Source: Capnocytophaga haemolytica (GTDB lineage Bacteria; Bacteroidota; Bacteroidia; Flavobacteriales; Flavobacteriaceae). Taken from it: a stretch of DNA of 64,000 nucleotides. How positions within the stretch are numbered: position 1 is the stretch's first letter; every line of letters starts with the position of its first letter. This document shows, piece by piece, positions 27,619 to 36,178 of this stretch. The translations under genes and the position numbers were made by a program. Location of the stretch: positions 1,904,501 through 1,968,500 of the forward strand of contig NZ_CP014227.1 of assembly GCF_001553545.1 (NCBI RefSeq), given 5' to 3'. The notes below the pieces were generated by a model. It was not told where the DNA came from, searched no databases, and worked only from the letters and a program-made list of their open reading frames with translations.

Positions 27619-29283
27619 TTAAAATCCTGCGTTTTGTTTATAAAAGCCCTTTACATAGCCTATTTGGTTCTGAGGAATAGGTATGTATTCATTTTTATTT
27701 TTTGTAAAATAAGCACTTGAGAATATTGCTGGACGGCGAGTCTTCTCAGTAGTGTAATAAGCGTTCATCACTTGGTCGGCAATGCCCCATCGCACTAAGT
27801 CGAAGAAGCGTGAGCCTTCCATAGCAAACTCAAGGCGGCGTTCCCATCGCAAGGCTTTACGGGCAAAGTCTTGCGTCCAAGTGCAGTTCACTCCGTCTAC
27901 ATAGAGGGCGATGTCTGTATTGGAGGCATAAGGGGTTAGCGTAGTGCTTTGCTTTGCTCTCTGACGCACTTGGTTGATGAGCGGTAGTGCCTCATTGCTT
28001 CGGTTGAGCTCAATGAGAGCTTCGGCACGCATCAATAGTACATCAGCATAGCGCAACACAATGCGATTCTTAGAGTTACCTCTGAAAGGGTTGATATTCT
28101 TAAAGCAACTGCACGAAGGGTCTACGTTTTCTTTAAGAGATGAGTAATAACCATAGACGTTGGGGTTGCGGTTCCAATCCTCTTTGTAGATAAGGTCGGG
28201 GTTGTACTTATAAGGTACATCAGGCAGTGCAACGGTATGGTAGAGGCGAGGATCGACCTTATCAGAAGTGGCATTGTAATTGGCTTCATTAAAGTTATCG
28301 AACTCAGGTAACCCATTGCTTGTTTTGAAAGCATTGACAAGGTTTTGGCTGGGCTTGTGGAAGTCGCAGCAACCGAGCTTTTGAGGCGTTGAGAGCTGAT
28401 CTCCCCAATTGAGGCGTCCATACATTGTGCCGTCCTCAGCAGAGTATTGCACTGCAAAGATGGACTCTTTGCCATTCTCGTAACTACCAGGGAGGAAGTT
28501 AAAACCAAAGTCATCTTCTAAGCCATAGTTTGAGCCTATTACCTCAGCCGTATAGGTGATTACTTGCTGCAAATCCTGCGCATTGATTTCGGTAACGTTA
28601 TGGGCTTCATCTTGGCGGTAGGCTTTGTAGAGATAAGCCTTGCTCAGATAAGCAGCCGCAGCGTATTTATTGGCACGTCCTTTCTGCAATTGCTGTGGAG
28701 GGAGCAGATCATAAGCCTTCTTAAAATCGGAAGTGATGTGCGCCCATTGCTCATCATTAGGCAAAGTGTTAGGAGTGCGCTCATACTCATCGCTGGGGGT
28801 ACCTTCTTCTACGAAAGGAATATAGCCGAAGGTAGTCTTGAGCATAAAGTAGAAATGCCCTCTGAGGAAGTACATTTCGCCCATACGCGCCTGACGAGCA
28901 GGCATCTCTGCGTCGGTGGTCTTCTGCAAAGCACTTAAAGCATTATTAGCACGCGATATAGCCTCATAACACATAAACCACAAGCGGTCGGCTTCACCAA
29001 AGGTAGGGTTGATATTTTGTGCTATTTCGTAGTAGTGAAAGTCCTGAATATCGCTGATATCTTGCCCACCTTTGTAAGCATCATCGGAACGCACATTACC
29101 ATAGGGCCAAAGGCTGAAAGGGGCATCGTAGTGGTCATTACCCAGCGAAGCGTAGGCAGCGATGACTAAGTCCTCAGGCTTGACTTGGTCTTGTGTCATA
29201 ATCCCTTGAGGAGTGTCGTCCAAGAAGTTGCAAGCGGTCAATAGGCTTGCGAGGGATAGAATGGTATATATTGTCTTTTTCAT
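27619..29283 (-). CDS. SusD/RagB nutrient-uptake lipoprotein
   Basis: A 554-residue lipoprotein (lipobox LTAC, C18) of the SusD family. The N-terminal FLDDTPQG and the helical TPR-like segment EAISRANNALSAL, followed by RFFDLVRWG and IPIPQNQIG near the end, are characteristic. SusD caps the SusC barrel and delivers glycan to it. It lies 20 nt after the susC stop. Confidence 0.94.
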   Translation of the reverse strand: MKKTIYTILSLASLLTACNFLDDTPQGIMTQDQVKPEDLVIAAYASLGNDHYDAPFSLWPYGNVRSDDAYKGGQDISDIQDFHYYEIAQNINPTFGEADRLWFMCYEAISRANNALSALQKTTDAEMPARQARMGEMYFLRGHFYFMLKTTFGYIPFVEEGTPSDEYERTPNTLPNDEQWAHITSDFKKAYDLLPPQQLQKGRANKYAAAAYLSKAYLYKAYRQDEAHNVTEINAQDLQQVITYTAEVIGSNYGLEDDFGFNFLPGSYENGKESIFAVQYSAEDGTMYGRLNWGDQLSTPQKLGCCDFHKPSQNLVNAFKTSNGLPEFDNFNEANYNATSDKVDPRLYHTVALPDVPYKYNPDLIYKEDWNRNPNVYGYYSSLKENVDPSCSCFKNINPFRGNSKNRIVLRYADVLLMRAEALIELNRSNEALPLINQVRQRAKQSTTLTPYASNTDIALYVDGVNCTWTQDFARKALRWERRLEFAMEGSRFFDLVRWGIADQVMNAYYTTEKTRRPAIFSSAYFTKNKNEYIPIPQNQIGYVKGFYKQNAGF

Positions 29284-29303
29284 CTCTGTAATTCATTTAA
29301 AGG

Positions 29304-32300
29304 TTAGAATGATGCATTGAGCCCCATCGTAAAGGTGATTGGGATAGGGTAACCGAAGTTAGGGTTTTCGGGGTCTTGCCCTGTAAAGTTCTTGCTCTTG
29401 ATGGTGAAGAGGTTTTGCCCACTGACGTAAAGACGCAGCTTGCTGAGTTTTATCTTCTCAATAAGGTCTTGAGGCAATGAATAGCCTAACTGTACATTGC
29501 GGAGCTTAAGGTAAGATCCGTTCTCAACCAAGTAAGTAGAAAGACGCCCTTCGTCATTGTCATTGGTAGCTGCCACACTTGGTATATCGGAATTAGGATT
29601 GGTAACAGGGTCAAAAGCATCTAAGAGGCGGCGACCTTTGTTAGAATAGGTGTCGTCTACACTCCAAAAGTCAGTGTGCTTCTTCACCTCATTGATGATA
29701 TCCACATTCTGTACCCCTTGCAGGAAGACAGTAAAGTCAAAACCTTTGTACTCTAAATTGACATTCAAGCCGTAGATAAAATCAGGGTAAGGATTGCCTA
29801 TCCAAGTGCGGTCGTCTTCATTGACTACCCCATCGTTATTGAGGTCGCGGTAACGGATACGCCCAATGCCTTTCCCATTCTGTGCGGGATGCTGGTCAAG
29901 CTCTTCCTGAGTGCGGAAAAGCCCATCTGCTACATAGCCATAGTAAGAACCGTAAGGGCGACCTAAGATATTGTCCCACTTGCCATTGCCTCCGTAGGCA
30001 TTGATCACCGATTCAGGCAAAGCAGTAACCTTATTCTTATTGGTAGAGACATTGGCATTCACGTCGTAGTGCAAGCCGAAAGAGGTTTCATTGCGGTAGC
30101 CGAGAGATACTTCCCAACCTTTGTTTTCCATTCCCGCACCATTGACCCATTGGTCAGCACCTTCACCCTTTACGCCTGCATAAGGCGGTTGCACGAGGAT
30201 GTCCTTTGTCTTCTTAATATAGTACTCTGTCGAACCATAAAGGGCATTGTTAAAGAAACCAAAGTCAAGACCAAAGTTCGTTTGGGTTGTAGTCTCCCAC
30301 TTGAGGTTCTTATTGCCTAAGCGGCTACGTCTCACTCCTGAGGCAAGTTGCCCTGTGCCTTTACCTTCAATATCATAAGAGGTATTCCAAATGCCTGTAC
30401 CTGACCAAATATAATCGCCTGTTACACCATAATAAGGATTGTAGATGTCATAGATCGCGTAATTGTAGATATCTTGGTTACCATTCTGCCCCCATCCGAA
30501 ACGTAGCTTGAGCTCGCTGATGGTCTGGCGGTAGTTATCCATAAAAGCCTCTTGCGAAAGGCGCCACCCCAAGTTGAACGCAGGGAAAGTACCCCAACGG
30601 TTGTCCTTATAGAAACGCGAAGAACCATCGTAGCGAATGGTCGCTGAGGCTAAGTAGCGATTGTCATAAGCAATATTGACCTTGCCAAAGTAAGACATCA
30701 GCTTATAGCCTGTAGCATCGCCACGCCCTGTGATAGCTCCTGTGCCTAACGATGGCCACATATACTCAGGGGTTTCTAAAGCAAAGTTATTAGCCTGCAC
30801 GGCAAAGTTAATATCACTTTGTGCGAACATCTCCATCCCTGCGAGGGTTTCAAAACGCGCTTTGCCCAGAGTGAAGTCATAAGTAGCAGTGTTTGCCCAG
30901 TTCCATTTTGTCCAATGGCTTTGCTCTAAGAAGGAGAAAGTCTTTTCCTTACCTTCTTCCATAAAACCTGAGATATAAGAGTGGTTGAGGGCACGCTTGT
31001 AAAGATTGCCATAGTCAAGCCCAAAGTTAGAACGCAAGTTGAAGTCCTTTATAGGCTGAATATTGATAAAAGCATTCCCGAAGAGTCGCCAGTAGCTATA
31101 GCGATTGTCCTTATTGTCATTGACAAGGCGCGCAGGATTCTGACGGTCGGGCAAGCCATTGACAGGACCGCCCCAATTCTTGCCGTCCTTAGTGCGCACA
31201 GGGATAAAAGGCACTCCACGCATCGCCGCTTCCGTAATGTTGTGTGGCTGCTCTACCTCGCTGGTGCGATTGATAGTAAAGTTCTCACCAATAGTAATGG
31301 CATCACCCAGCAGCTTGTAATCGGTATTGATACGCGCTGAGAGACGCGAGAAGTCAGTGTTCTTTACCAAACCATCATTCTGGTAGTAACCCAATGATAG
31401 GAAGTAATTGCCCTTCTCAGTACCATTCGTAACCGATAGGTTGTACGATTCGGTTACTCCCATACGTGTGATTTCTTTAAACCAATCGGTATTGGAAGGC
31501 AACATTGCGTGCCCACCTTTGTCAAAGTATTCACGTGGATAATAAAGGTTCTTCAGGGTGCTATTGCCTTGTGCATCGGTGGTATAGTCGTAATAGATAC
31601 CCAGCGGATTGTCATTAGGGTTATTCCCTTTATTGATATTCGCCTTCCAAAGCACTTGTGCATACTCATTGGAGTTGAGCATCTTCATACGTGAGTGGAA
31701 AGATTGGGTAGTGATGTAGTGATCAAAATCTACTTTCAATATGCCTTTCTTACCCTTCTTAGTAGTGATAACTATTACCCCATTGGCAGCACGCGATCCG
31801 TAGATACTCGCTGCCGAAGCATCGCGGAGCACTTGTATACTCTCAATGTCGTTGGAGTTAAGCTCGTGCATTCCACCCTGTGTGGGGACACCATCTATAA
31901 TATAGAGTGGGTCATTGTTATTGAGCGTCCCTACCCCACGGATGCGAATAGTAGCTTTCCCTGCAGGACCGCCGTTGTCTGTTACCTGCATACCTGCTAC
32001 GCGTCCTTGAAGGGCTTTCATAGGGTTGTTTTCAGCAGTGGACATCATCTCGTCCACCTTCACCACCGAAACGGCACCTGTAAGGTCGGTCTTGCGCTCC
32101 TTACGATACCCCACCGAAACGGTTACTGCCTCCAAAGAGGTTACTTCTTCCTCCAAACTCACATTGATCTCCTTGCGACCTTTTACTGCTACGTTTAAGG
32201 TCTTATAACCAATGTAAGAAAAGGAAAGCGTGTCAGCCGCAGCTACCCCCGATAGGTCGTACTTACCGTCAAAGTCGGTAGTGCCTCCAACGCTCTTGTG

Positions 32301-32447
32301 CTTTACGACCACACTCACGCCCATCATAGGGCTGTTGTCAGTCTTTGATTTTACAATCCCTTTTATGTGTTGCTGTGCGGAAAGCACTCCCACACATAGG
32401 CAACATAAAAGTGAAAGTAAGTTTCGTGTATGTGTCATCTTACTCAT
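29304..32447 (-). CDS. SusC/RagA TonB-linked outer membrane transporter
   Basis: A 1,047-residue SusC-type receptor that moves fructo-oligosaccharides across the outer membrane using TonB energy. In order: signal peptide, carboxypeptidase-like beta domain (IKGIVKSKTDNSPMMGVSVVVK, starting about residue 28), plug with ALQGRVAGMQVTDNGG and DPLYIIDGVP (about 140-200), and the long barrel ending in TFTMGLNASF. A longer frame begins at 32483, but the -7 element occupies 32473-32480, so the start is set at the ATG at 32447. It is first gene of the susC-susD-binding protein operon. Confidence 0.94.
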   Translation of the reverse strand: MSKMTHTRNLLSLLCCLCVGVLSAQQHIKGIVKSKTDNSPMMGVSVVVKHKSVGGTTDFDGKYDLSGVAAADTLSFSYIGYKTLNVAVKGRKEINVSLEEEVTSLEAVTVSVGYRKERKTDLTGAVSVVKVDEMMSTAENNPMKALQGRVAGMQVTDNGGPAGKATIRIRGVGTLNNNDPLYIIDGVPTQGGMHELNSNDIESIQVLRDASAASIYGSRAANGVIVITTKKGKKGILKVDFDHYITTQSFHSRMKMLNSNEYAQVLWKANINKGNNPNDNPLGIYYDYTTDAQGNSTLKNLYYPREYFDKGGHAMLPSNTDWFKEITRMGVTESYNLSVTNGTEKGNYFLSLGYYQNDGLVKNTDFSRLSARINTDYKLLGDAITIGENFTINRTSEVEQPHNITEAAMRGVPFIPVRTKDGKNWGGPVNGLPDRQNPARLVNDNKDNRYSYWRLFGNAFINIQPIKDFNLRSNFGLDYGNLYKRALNHSYISGFMEEGKEKTFSFLEQSHWTKWNWANTATYDFTLGKARFETLAGMEMFAQSDINFAVQANNFALETPEYMWPSLGTGAITGRGDATGYKLMSYFGKVNIAYDNRYLASATIRYDGSSRFYKDNRWGTFPAFNLGWRLSQEAFMDNYRQTISELKLRFGWGQNGNQDIYNYAIYDIYNPYYGVTGDYIWSGTGIWNTSYDIEGKGTGQLASGVRRSRLGNKNLKWETTTQTNFGLDFGFFNNALYGSTEYYIKKTKDILVQPPYAGVKGEGADQWVNGAGMENKGWEVSLGYRNETSFGLHYDVNANVSTNKNKVTALPESVINAYGGNGKWDNILGRPYGSYYGYVADGLFRTQEELDQHPAQNGKGIGRIRYRDLNNDGVVNEDDRTWIGNPYPDFIYGLNVNLEYKGFDFTVFLQGVQNVDIINEVKKHTDFWSVDDTYSNKGRRLLDAFDPVTNPNSDIPSVAATNDNDEGRLSTYLVENGSYLKLRNVQLGYSLPQDLIEKIKLSKLRLYVSGQNLFTIKSKNFTGQDPENPNFGYPIPITFTMGLNASF

Positions 32448-32472
32448 CGTTTGATTAGTTTTAATTCTGCGG

Positions 32473-32531
32473 CAAAGGTACACACACGAGGGCTAACTGA
32501 CTATCAAAAATTGACCAAAAACGAGCAAAAA
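32473..32531 (-). promoter_or_regulatory. susC promoter with phased CAAAAA tracts
   Basis: The -7 box TACCTTTG is at 32480-32473. Upstream lie three CAAAAA hexamers at 32505, 32516 and 32526, spaced 11 and 10 nt, so on one face of the helix. The nearest (TTTTTG on the minus strand) is a poor -33 box with a 24-nt spacer. Weak core spacing with phased sites suggests activator-dependent control, presumably by the hybrid sensor; this is inferred. Confidence 0.6.
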
Positions 32532-32702
32532 TGTTGCAAGGCAGTCTTTTTTTAAGATTTCTTTATAATAGTGTACCTACTGATTATCAAACGATTAAGC
32601 CGTTTGACACGATTTTGATAGTAAATGAACGAAAATTAACAGTCGCAAAACAGCGCGTTACTTGCTTTCGGAAAGATACTACCACAGAGCTGTGCCATCT
32701 GC

Positions 32703-33182
32703 TTATTTATGCTCCCTACTAAAATACTTACTGAGCCGCTGTCCATCGGTAACCGCCATTCCACCATCTCTGATCATCTTAAAGATCTGAAAATTGCGAT
32801 CCTCTTTTACAAACTGTTGCACCCCATTATATACCTCTACGGCATCGGTATCAATATGTTCGAGAAGCCACCCCCAACCCTCATTACTACGGAGGTCGAT
32901 AGCAGGGTCGTTTATCTGCATCATAAGCAAGCGCGCCTCAGTCTCTCCATAGAAATAACCGTAATACGCATCGGCATCCACACGCTCTAAGTACTGAATC
33001 TTAGTAAGGCTTCGCTCCCACACCAAATCGCTGAATAGGTCGAGCTCCTCCTCTACTAACTCAGGCTTGTGTGCCCTAATCTCACGCCACTCCTCGGCGG
33101 TAATCTCTTGGGTTGCCAAAAAGCGAGCAAACTCCTCGTGCAGTGCTTCCAACTGCTCTCTTGTCAGTCGTGTATATCTCAT
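32703..33182 (-). CDS. DUF6495-like family protein
   Basis: A 159-residue soluble protein that starts MRYTRLTREQLEALHEEFARFL, resembling a Bacteroidota-specific DUF6495 family. It is acidic in the middle (EEELDLFSDLVWE) and has no signal peptide, membrane segment or catalytic motif that I recognise. It is last in a three-gene run, 14 nt after the small acidic protein and behind cobB. Function unknown. Confidence 0.7.
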   Translation of the reverse strand: MRYTRLTREQLEALHEEFARFLATQEITAEEWREIRAHKPELVEEELDLFSDLVWERSLTKIQYLERVDADAYYGYFYGETEARLLMMQINDPAIDLRSNEGWGWLLEHIDTDAVEVYNGVQQFVKEDRNFQIFKMIRDGGMAVTDGQRLSKYFSREHK

Positions 33183-33196
33183 TCTTGCAGCTTTAA

Positions 33197-33433
33197 TTAA
33201 TACTCTTCCTCAATGCGAGCCATCTCTCTATCGTAGAACACATTTGCCTCAGCAATGAGCTGCTCTGCTTCGTTGGCAAGCTCCTGCTCATCTTCTTCAT
33301 CAAACTCTTCAAGCCATTCCACCTCATCGGTAACTACATTGAGCACAAAACGTGGATACTCCAAGTGCACCACAAAGATATCATCCCCACAATCGGAATT
33401 ATCTCCTAATAAAAACTTTGGAAAATTACTCAT
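33197..33433 (-). CDS. Small acidic conserved hypothetical protein
   Basis: A 78-residue, strongly acidic protein with the core FVVHLEYPRFVLNVVTDEVEWLEEFDEEDEQEL. I associate similar short proteins with flavobacterial sirtuin-adjacent genes but cannot name a family. An upstream GTG at 33454 would add seven residues; the ATG at 33433 (MSNFPKFLLGD) is preferred. It lies between cobB (28 nt) and the DUF6495-like gene (14 nt). No function can be assigned. Confidence 0.68.
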   Translation of the reverse strand: MSNFPKFLLGDNSDCGDDIFVVHLEYPRFVLNVVTDEVEWLEEFDEEDEQELANEAEQLIAEANVFYDREMARIEEEY

Positions 33434-33461
33434 AAAATATTCTTTTTTTATCACTCCTTTC

Positions 33462-34142
33462 CTACTTCAACATTTCTATTACCTTTTTCACCCCTGCCGA
33501 TGCCTTGTCAGCAATCACCGTCAAGCCTTCGCTGCTGCTAATAGCTGGGTGCAAATCTATATAGTAAATAGGGCACTGCGCAGGGGCGTAGTCCATCAGC
33601 CCGGCAGCAGGATACACCTGCAAACTCGTCCCTATAATAAACAATATATCAGCAGTTTCAACCTCTTCCACTGCCTTCACTATCATTGGCACTTCTTCGC
33701 CAAACCACACTATATGAGGGCGCAACTGCACTCCTGAAGGGCTCAAATCGCCCACTTTAATATCCTCTTGGCAGTCGTAAATCGTAAAAGGGTCGTCCAC
33801 GGAGCGCATCTTCTTAAGCTCACCGTGCAAGTGGATAACCTTATGGCTGCCCGCTCGTTCGTGGAGGTCATCAACATTTTGGGTGATAATCACCACCTCA
33901 TAATCCTTCTCTAAGGCTGCCAACTGCTTATGTGCCTCATTAGGCTGCACTTCCGCAAGCTGACGCCGCCGCTCATTGTAGAAATTGAGCACCAACTCAG
34001 GATTTCGCTCAAAGCCCTCAGGCGAAGCCACATCCTCCACACGGTACCCTTCCCACAAGCCCCCTGCATCGCGAAAAGTATTGATACCACTCTCCGCACT
34101 GACGCCAGCCCCTGTGAGGACTACAATCTTCTTCTTTTTCAT
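33462..34142 (-). CDS. cobB: Sirtuin NAD-dependent protein deacylase
   Basis: A 226-residue Sir2 enzyme that removes acyl groups from lysines using NAD. It carries GAGVSAESGINTFRDAGGLW (11-30), TQNVDDLHERAG (87-98) and catalytic H106 in HLHGE. Y55 and R58 form the YxxR pair that marks class III desuccinylases and deacetylases. The four zinc cysteines found in many sirtuins are absent: only one Cys remains in the corresponding loop (IYDCQED). First gene of the cobB-acidic protein-DUF6495 unit, with a -7 box at 34176-34183. Confidence 0.92.
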   Translation of the reverse strand: MKKKKIVVLTGAGVSAESGINTFRDAGGLWEGYRVEDVASPEGFERNPELVLNFYNERRRQLAEVQPNEAHKQLAALEKDYEVVIITQNVDDLHERAGSHKVIHLHGELKKMRSVDDPFTIYDCQEDIKVGDLSPSGVQLRPHIVWFGEEVPMIVKAVEEVETADILFIIGTSLQVYPAAGLMDYAPAQCPIYYIDLHPAISSSEGLTVIADKASAGVKKVIEMLK

Positions 34143-34175
34143 AAAATTGTATTTTGATACTAATTAATATTGGTG

Positions 34176-34183
34176 CAAAGATA
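34176..34183 (-). promoter_or_regulatory. -7 element of the cobB operon
   Basis: TATCTTTG on the minus strand, 33 nt before the cobB ATG. No well-spaced -33 TTG. Confidence 0.5.
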
Positions 34184-34314
34184 GTACTTTCCTCGTGAAA
34201 AGACAGAATAAAAACTTGTAAAAATATTAACTTTATTTAAGAGAAATTCATAATAAGGCACTTAGTGCAACAAAGAGTAAAAGATGCACCCTTGCCTCAG
34301 TGGATTAAAGAAAT

Positions 34315-34350
34315 AAAAAAGTCCTTCTAAAAATAGAAGGACTTTTTGTT
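34315..34350 (-). terminator. HU gene terminator
   Basis: A perfect 14-bp stem around GTCCTTCTA/TAGAAGGAC with a 4-nt loop (34316-34329 with 34334-34347), directly after the HU stop codon, with T-runs on either strand. Confidence 0.85.
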
Positions 34351-34629
34351 TTACTTTTTGTTTACTGCTTCTGCAAGTTCTGCTCCTGCTTTGAATTTTA
34401 CAACCTTCTTAGCGGGAACTTTAATCACAGCGCCAGAGCGAGGATTTCTTGCTTCTCTTGCTTCTTTCTTAGCAACAGACCAAGATCCAAAGCCTACAAC
34501 GGCTACTTTGTCTCCTTTTTTCAAGGCTTTTTCAACACTCTTAAAGAAAGCATCTACTGCCTTTTTTGCGTCGGTTTTTGTCAAACCTGATTCAGCCGCA
34601 ACTGCATCAATTAATTCTGTTTTGTTCAT
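34351..34629 (-). CDS. DNA-binding protein HU
   Basis: A 92-residue histone-like protein that bends and compacts DNA as a dimer. It begins MNKTELIDAVAAESGLTKTDAKKAV and has the beta-arm segment VGFGSWSVAKKEAREARNPRSG (the usual GRNPxTG is ARNPRSG here) followed by IKVPAKKVVKFKAG. Length is typical of HU. It has its own strong promoter and terminator, so it is a single-gene unit. Confidence 0.95.
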   Translation of the reverse strand: MNKTELIDAVAAESGLTKTDAKKAVDAFFKSVEKALKKGDKVAVVGFGSWSVAKKEAREARNPRSGAVIKVPAKKVVKFKAGAELAEAVNKK

Positions 34630-34660
34630 AAGATAACTCTTTAAATAAAGTTTGTGCGGA

Positions 34661-34691
34661 CAAAAGTATGTATTTTTTTATTCCCAGCCAA
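34661..34691 (-). promoter_or_regulatory. HU promoter
   Basis: Minus strand TTG (34691-34689), 20 nt, TACTTTTG (34668-34661), 32 nt before the ATG. Confidence 0.78.
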
Positions 34692-34760
34692 GTAAAACAA
34701 CAGAAAAATGCAAATTTTAATTAAACTTTAACATTTCAGACACTTTTTTAGGCTTTTTCT

Positions 34761-34790
34761 TTGTCCTTTACAACTTTTTACATACCTTTG
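34761..34790 (+). promoter_or_regulatory. nusB-yajC promoter
   Basis: TTG (34761-34763), 19 nt, TACCTTTG (34783-34790). It is divergent from the HU promoter. Confidence 0.8.
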
Positions 34791-34827
34791 CACCCGCAAA
34801 AAAATAACGTTAAAGTTCCTACAATTT

Positions 34828-35772
34828 ATGCTCACAAGAAGACATATTCGCGTAAAAGTAATGCAATCCATCTACGCAATGCAGCAAAACCAAAGTAATG
34901 ATTTAGATCAAGAACTAAAATTCTTGACCCAGAGTACTGCCGAAATGCAACACCTCTATCTACTCATTACAGCTCTCTTCACACAACTATACACACTAGC
35001 TAATGAGCAAAACCAGCTGATGCAGAAGAAATACACAGCTACTGCTGAGGAAAAAGCATTCCTTAGAAAGCTGACAAGCAACCTCCTGCTGAAATCCATA
35101 GCAGAAAACACCACCTTACAAGAGACGATTGAGACAACAAAGATGAACCTTTGGGACATCAATGGCGAATATGTAAAGATCATCTACAAAAGAATCATCG
35201 AAAGCGATACGTACCAGCAGTACAGCGCTACTAAGGACTCTTCTTTTGAAGAAGACAAGAAGTTTATCATTCGCATATACGAGGAAATTATCGCTCCTGA
35301 TGAGAAGATCTACGACTACATCAGCGACTACAACCTCACTTGGAGTGATGATTATCCCGTGATCAATACCTTTATCATACGCCTACTCAATGGATTGGAA
35401 CCCAATAGCAAAGAGAGTTATCTCAACCCTCCTCTTTATAAAAATGCTGACCTAAAGGAGTTTATGACTGACTTATTCAAGAAGACTGCTCTTAACGACT
35501 CTAACTTTGGGCAGTACATCATCGACAAACCTTCAAAGTGGGATGTGGAGCGCATTGCCATCATTGATCAAATCTTACTGAAGATGGCTATCTGCGAGTT
35601 TGTCAAATTCCCAAGCATCCCTATTAAAGTCACTATCAATGAGTACTTAGAAATTGCAAAAGAGTATTCCACCGATAAAAGTGCTACCTTTATTAATGGG
35701 ATCCTCAACCAAGTGCTTTTGGAATTACAAGAGAAAAATCAAATAAAGAAAATAGGTAGAGGTTTACAATAG
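34828..35772 (+). CDS. nusB: Transcription antitermination factor NusB (long Bacteroidota form)
   Basis: A 314-residue protein. The start MLTRRHIRVKVMQSIYAMQQ and the C-terminal domain (WDVERIAIIDQILLKMAICEF...PIKVTINEYLEIAKEYSTDKSATFINGILNQV, about 240-300) are NusB. A central helical insertion of roughly 150 residues makes it about twice the length of E. coli NusB, which is normal for Bacteroidota. It binds boxA RNA with NusE (S10) in rRNA antitermination. yajC follows after 34 nt. Confidence 0.93.
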   Translation: MLTRRHIRVKVMQSIYAMQQNQSNDLDQELKFLTQSTAEMQHLYLLITALFTQLYTLANEQNQLMQKKYTATAEEKAFLRKLTSNLLLKSIAENTTLQETIETTKMNLWDINGEYVKIIYKRIIESDTYQQYSATKDSSFEEDKKFIIRIYEEIIAPDEKIYDYISDYNLTWSDDYPVINTFIIRLLNGLEPNSKESYLNPPLYKNADLKEFMTDLFKKTALNDSNFGQYIIDKPSKWDVERIAIIDQILLKMAICEFVKFPSIPIKVTINEYLEIAKEYSTDKSATFINGILNQVLLELQEKNQIKKIGRGLQ

Positions 35773-35806
35773 ACCTTAATAATTAACTGTTAAATAATTC
35801 AATAAA

Positions 35807-36103
35807 ATGCAGACACTAAATCAATTGGCACCTTTTATACTAATGTTCGCGGTGCTTTATTTAATGATGATTCGTCCACAGATGAAACGCCAGAAACAAG
35901 AAAAGACATTCATCAATGAGATGAAGAAAGGCGATAAAGTTATCACTAAGAGCGGTATGCACGGACGCATCGTTGAGCTCACAGATGATAGCTGTGTAAT
36001 TGAGACCCTTGCTGGCAAGATCAAGTTTGAGCGCTCAGCCATTTCAATGGAAATGTCAAAGAAGCTCAATGCTACTGAAAGCAAAGAGACTAAGGACAAG
36101 TAG
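35807..36103 (+). CDS. yajC: Preprotein translocase subunit YajC
   Basis: A 98-residue membrane protein with one N-terminal helix (FILMFAVLYLMMI) followed by RPQMKRQKQEKTFINEMKKGDKVITKSGMHGRIVEL, the YajC hallmark. It associates with SecDF in protein export. It is second in the unit with nusB and is followed by a strong terminator. Confidence 0.95.
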   Translation: MQTLNQLAPFILMFAVLYLMMIRPQMKRQKQEKTFINEMKKGDKVITKSGMHGRIVELTDDSCVIETLAGKIKFERSAISMEMSKKLNATESKETKDK

Positions 36104-36120
36104 TAAAAGCCTTAATCAAT

Positions 36121-36150
36121 AAAAAAGCATCATTAATATGATGCTTTTTT
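36121..36150. terminator. Bidirectional terminator after yajC
   Basis: AAAAAAGCATCA and TGATGCTTTTTT form a 12-bp stem with a 6-nt loop, between convergent yajC and the PAS-domain gene. Confidence 0.9.
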
Positions 36151-36178
36151 CATTATTGTAACCTTTATAAATGTTTTT

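Noticed and set aside
35814..35835. TTGGCACC within yajC as a second sigma-54 promoter
   Set aside because: The -12 TTGC is absent at the required distance, and the site is inside a coding region.
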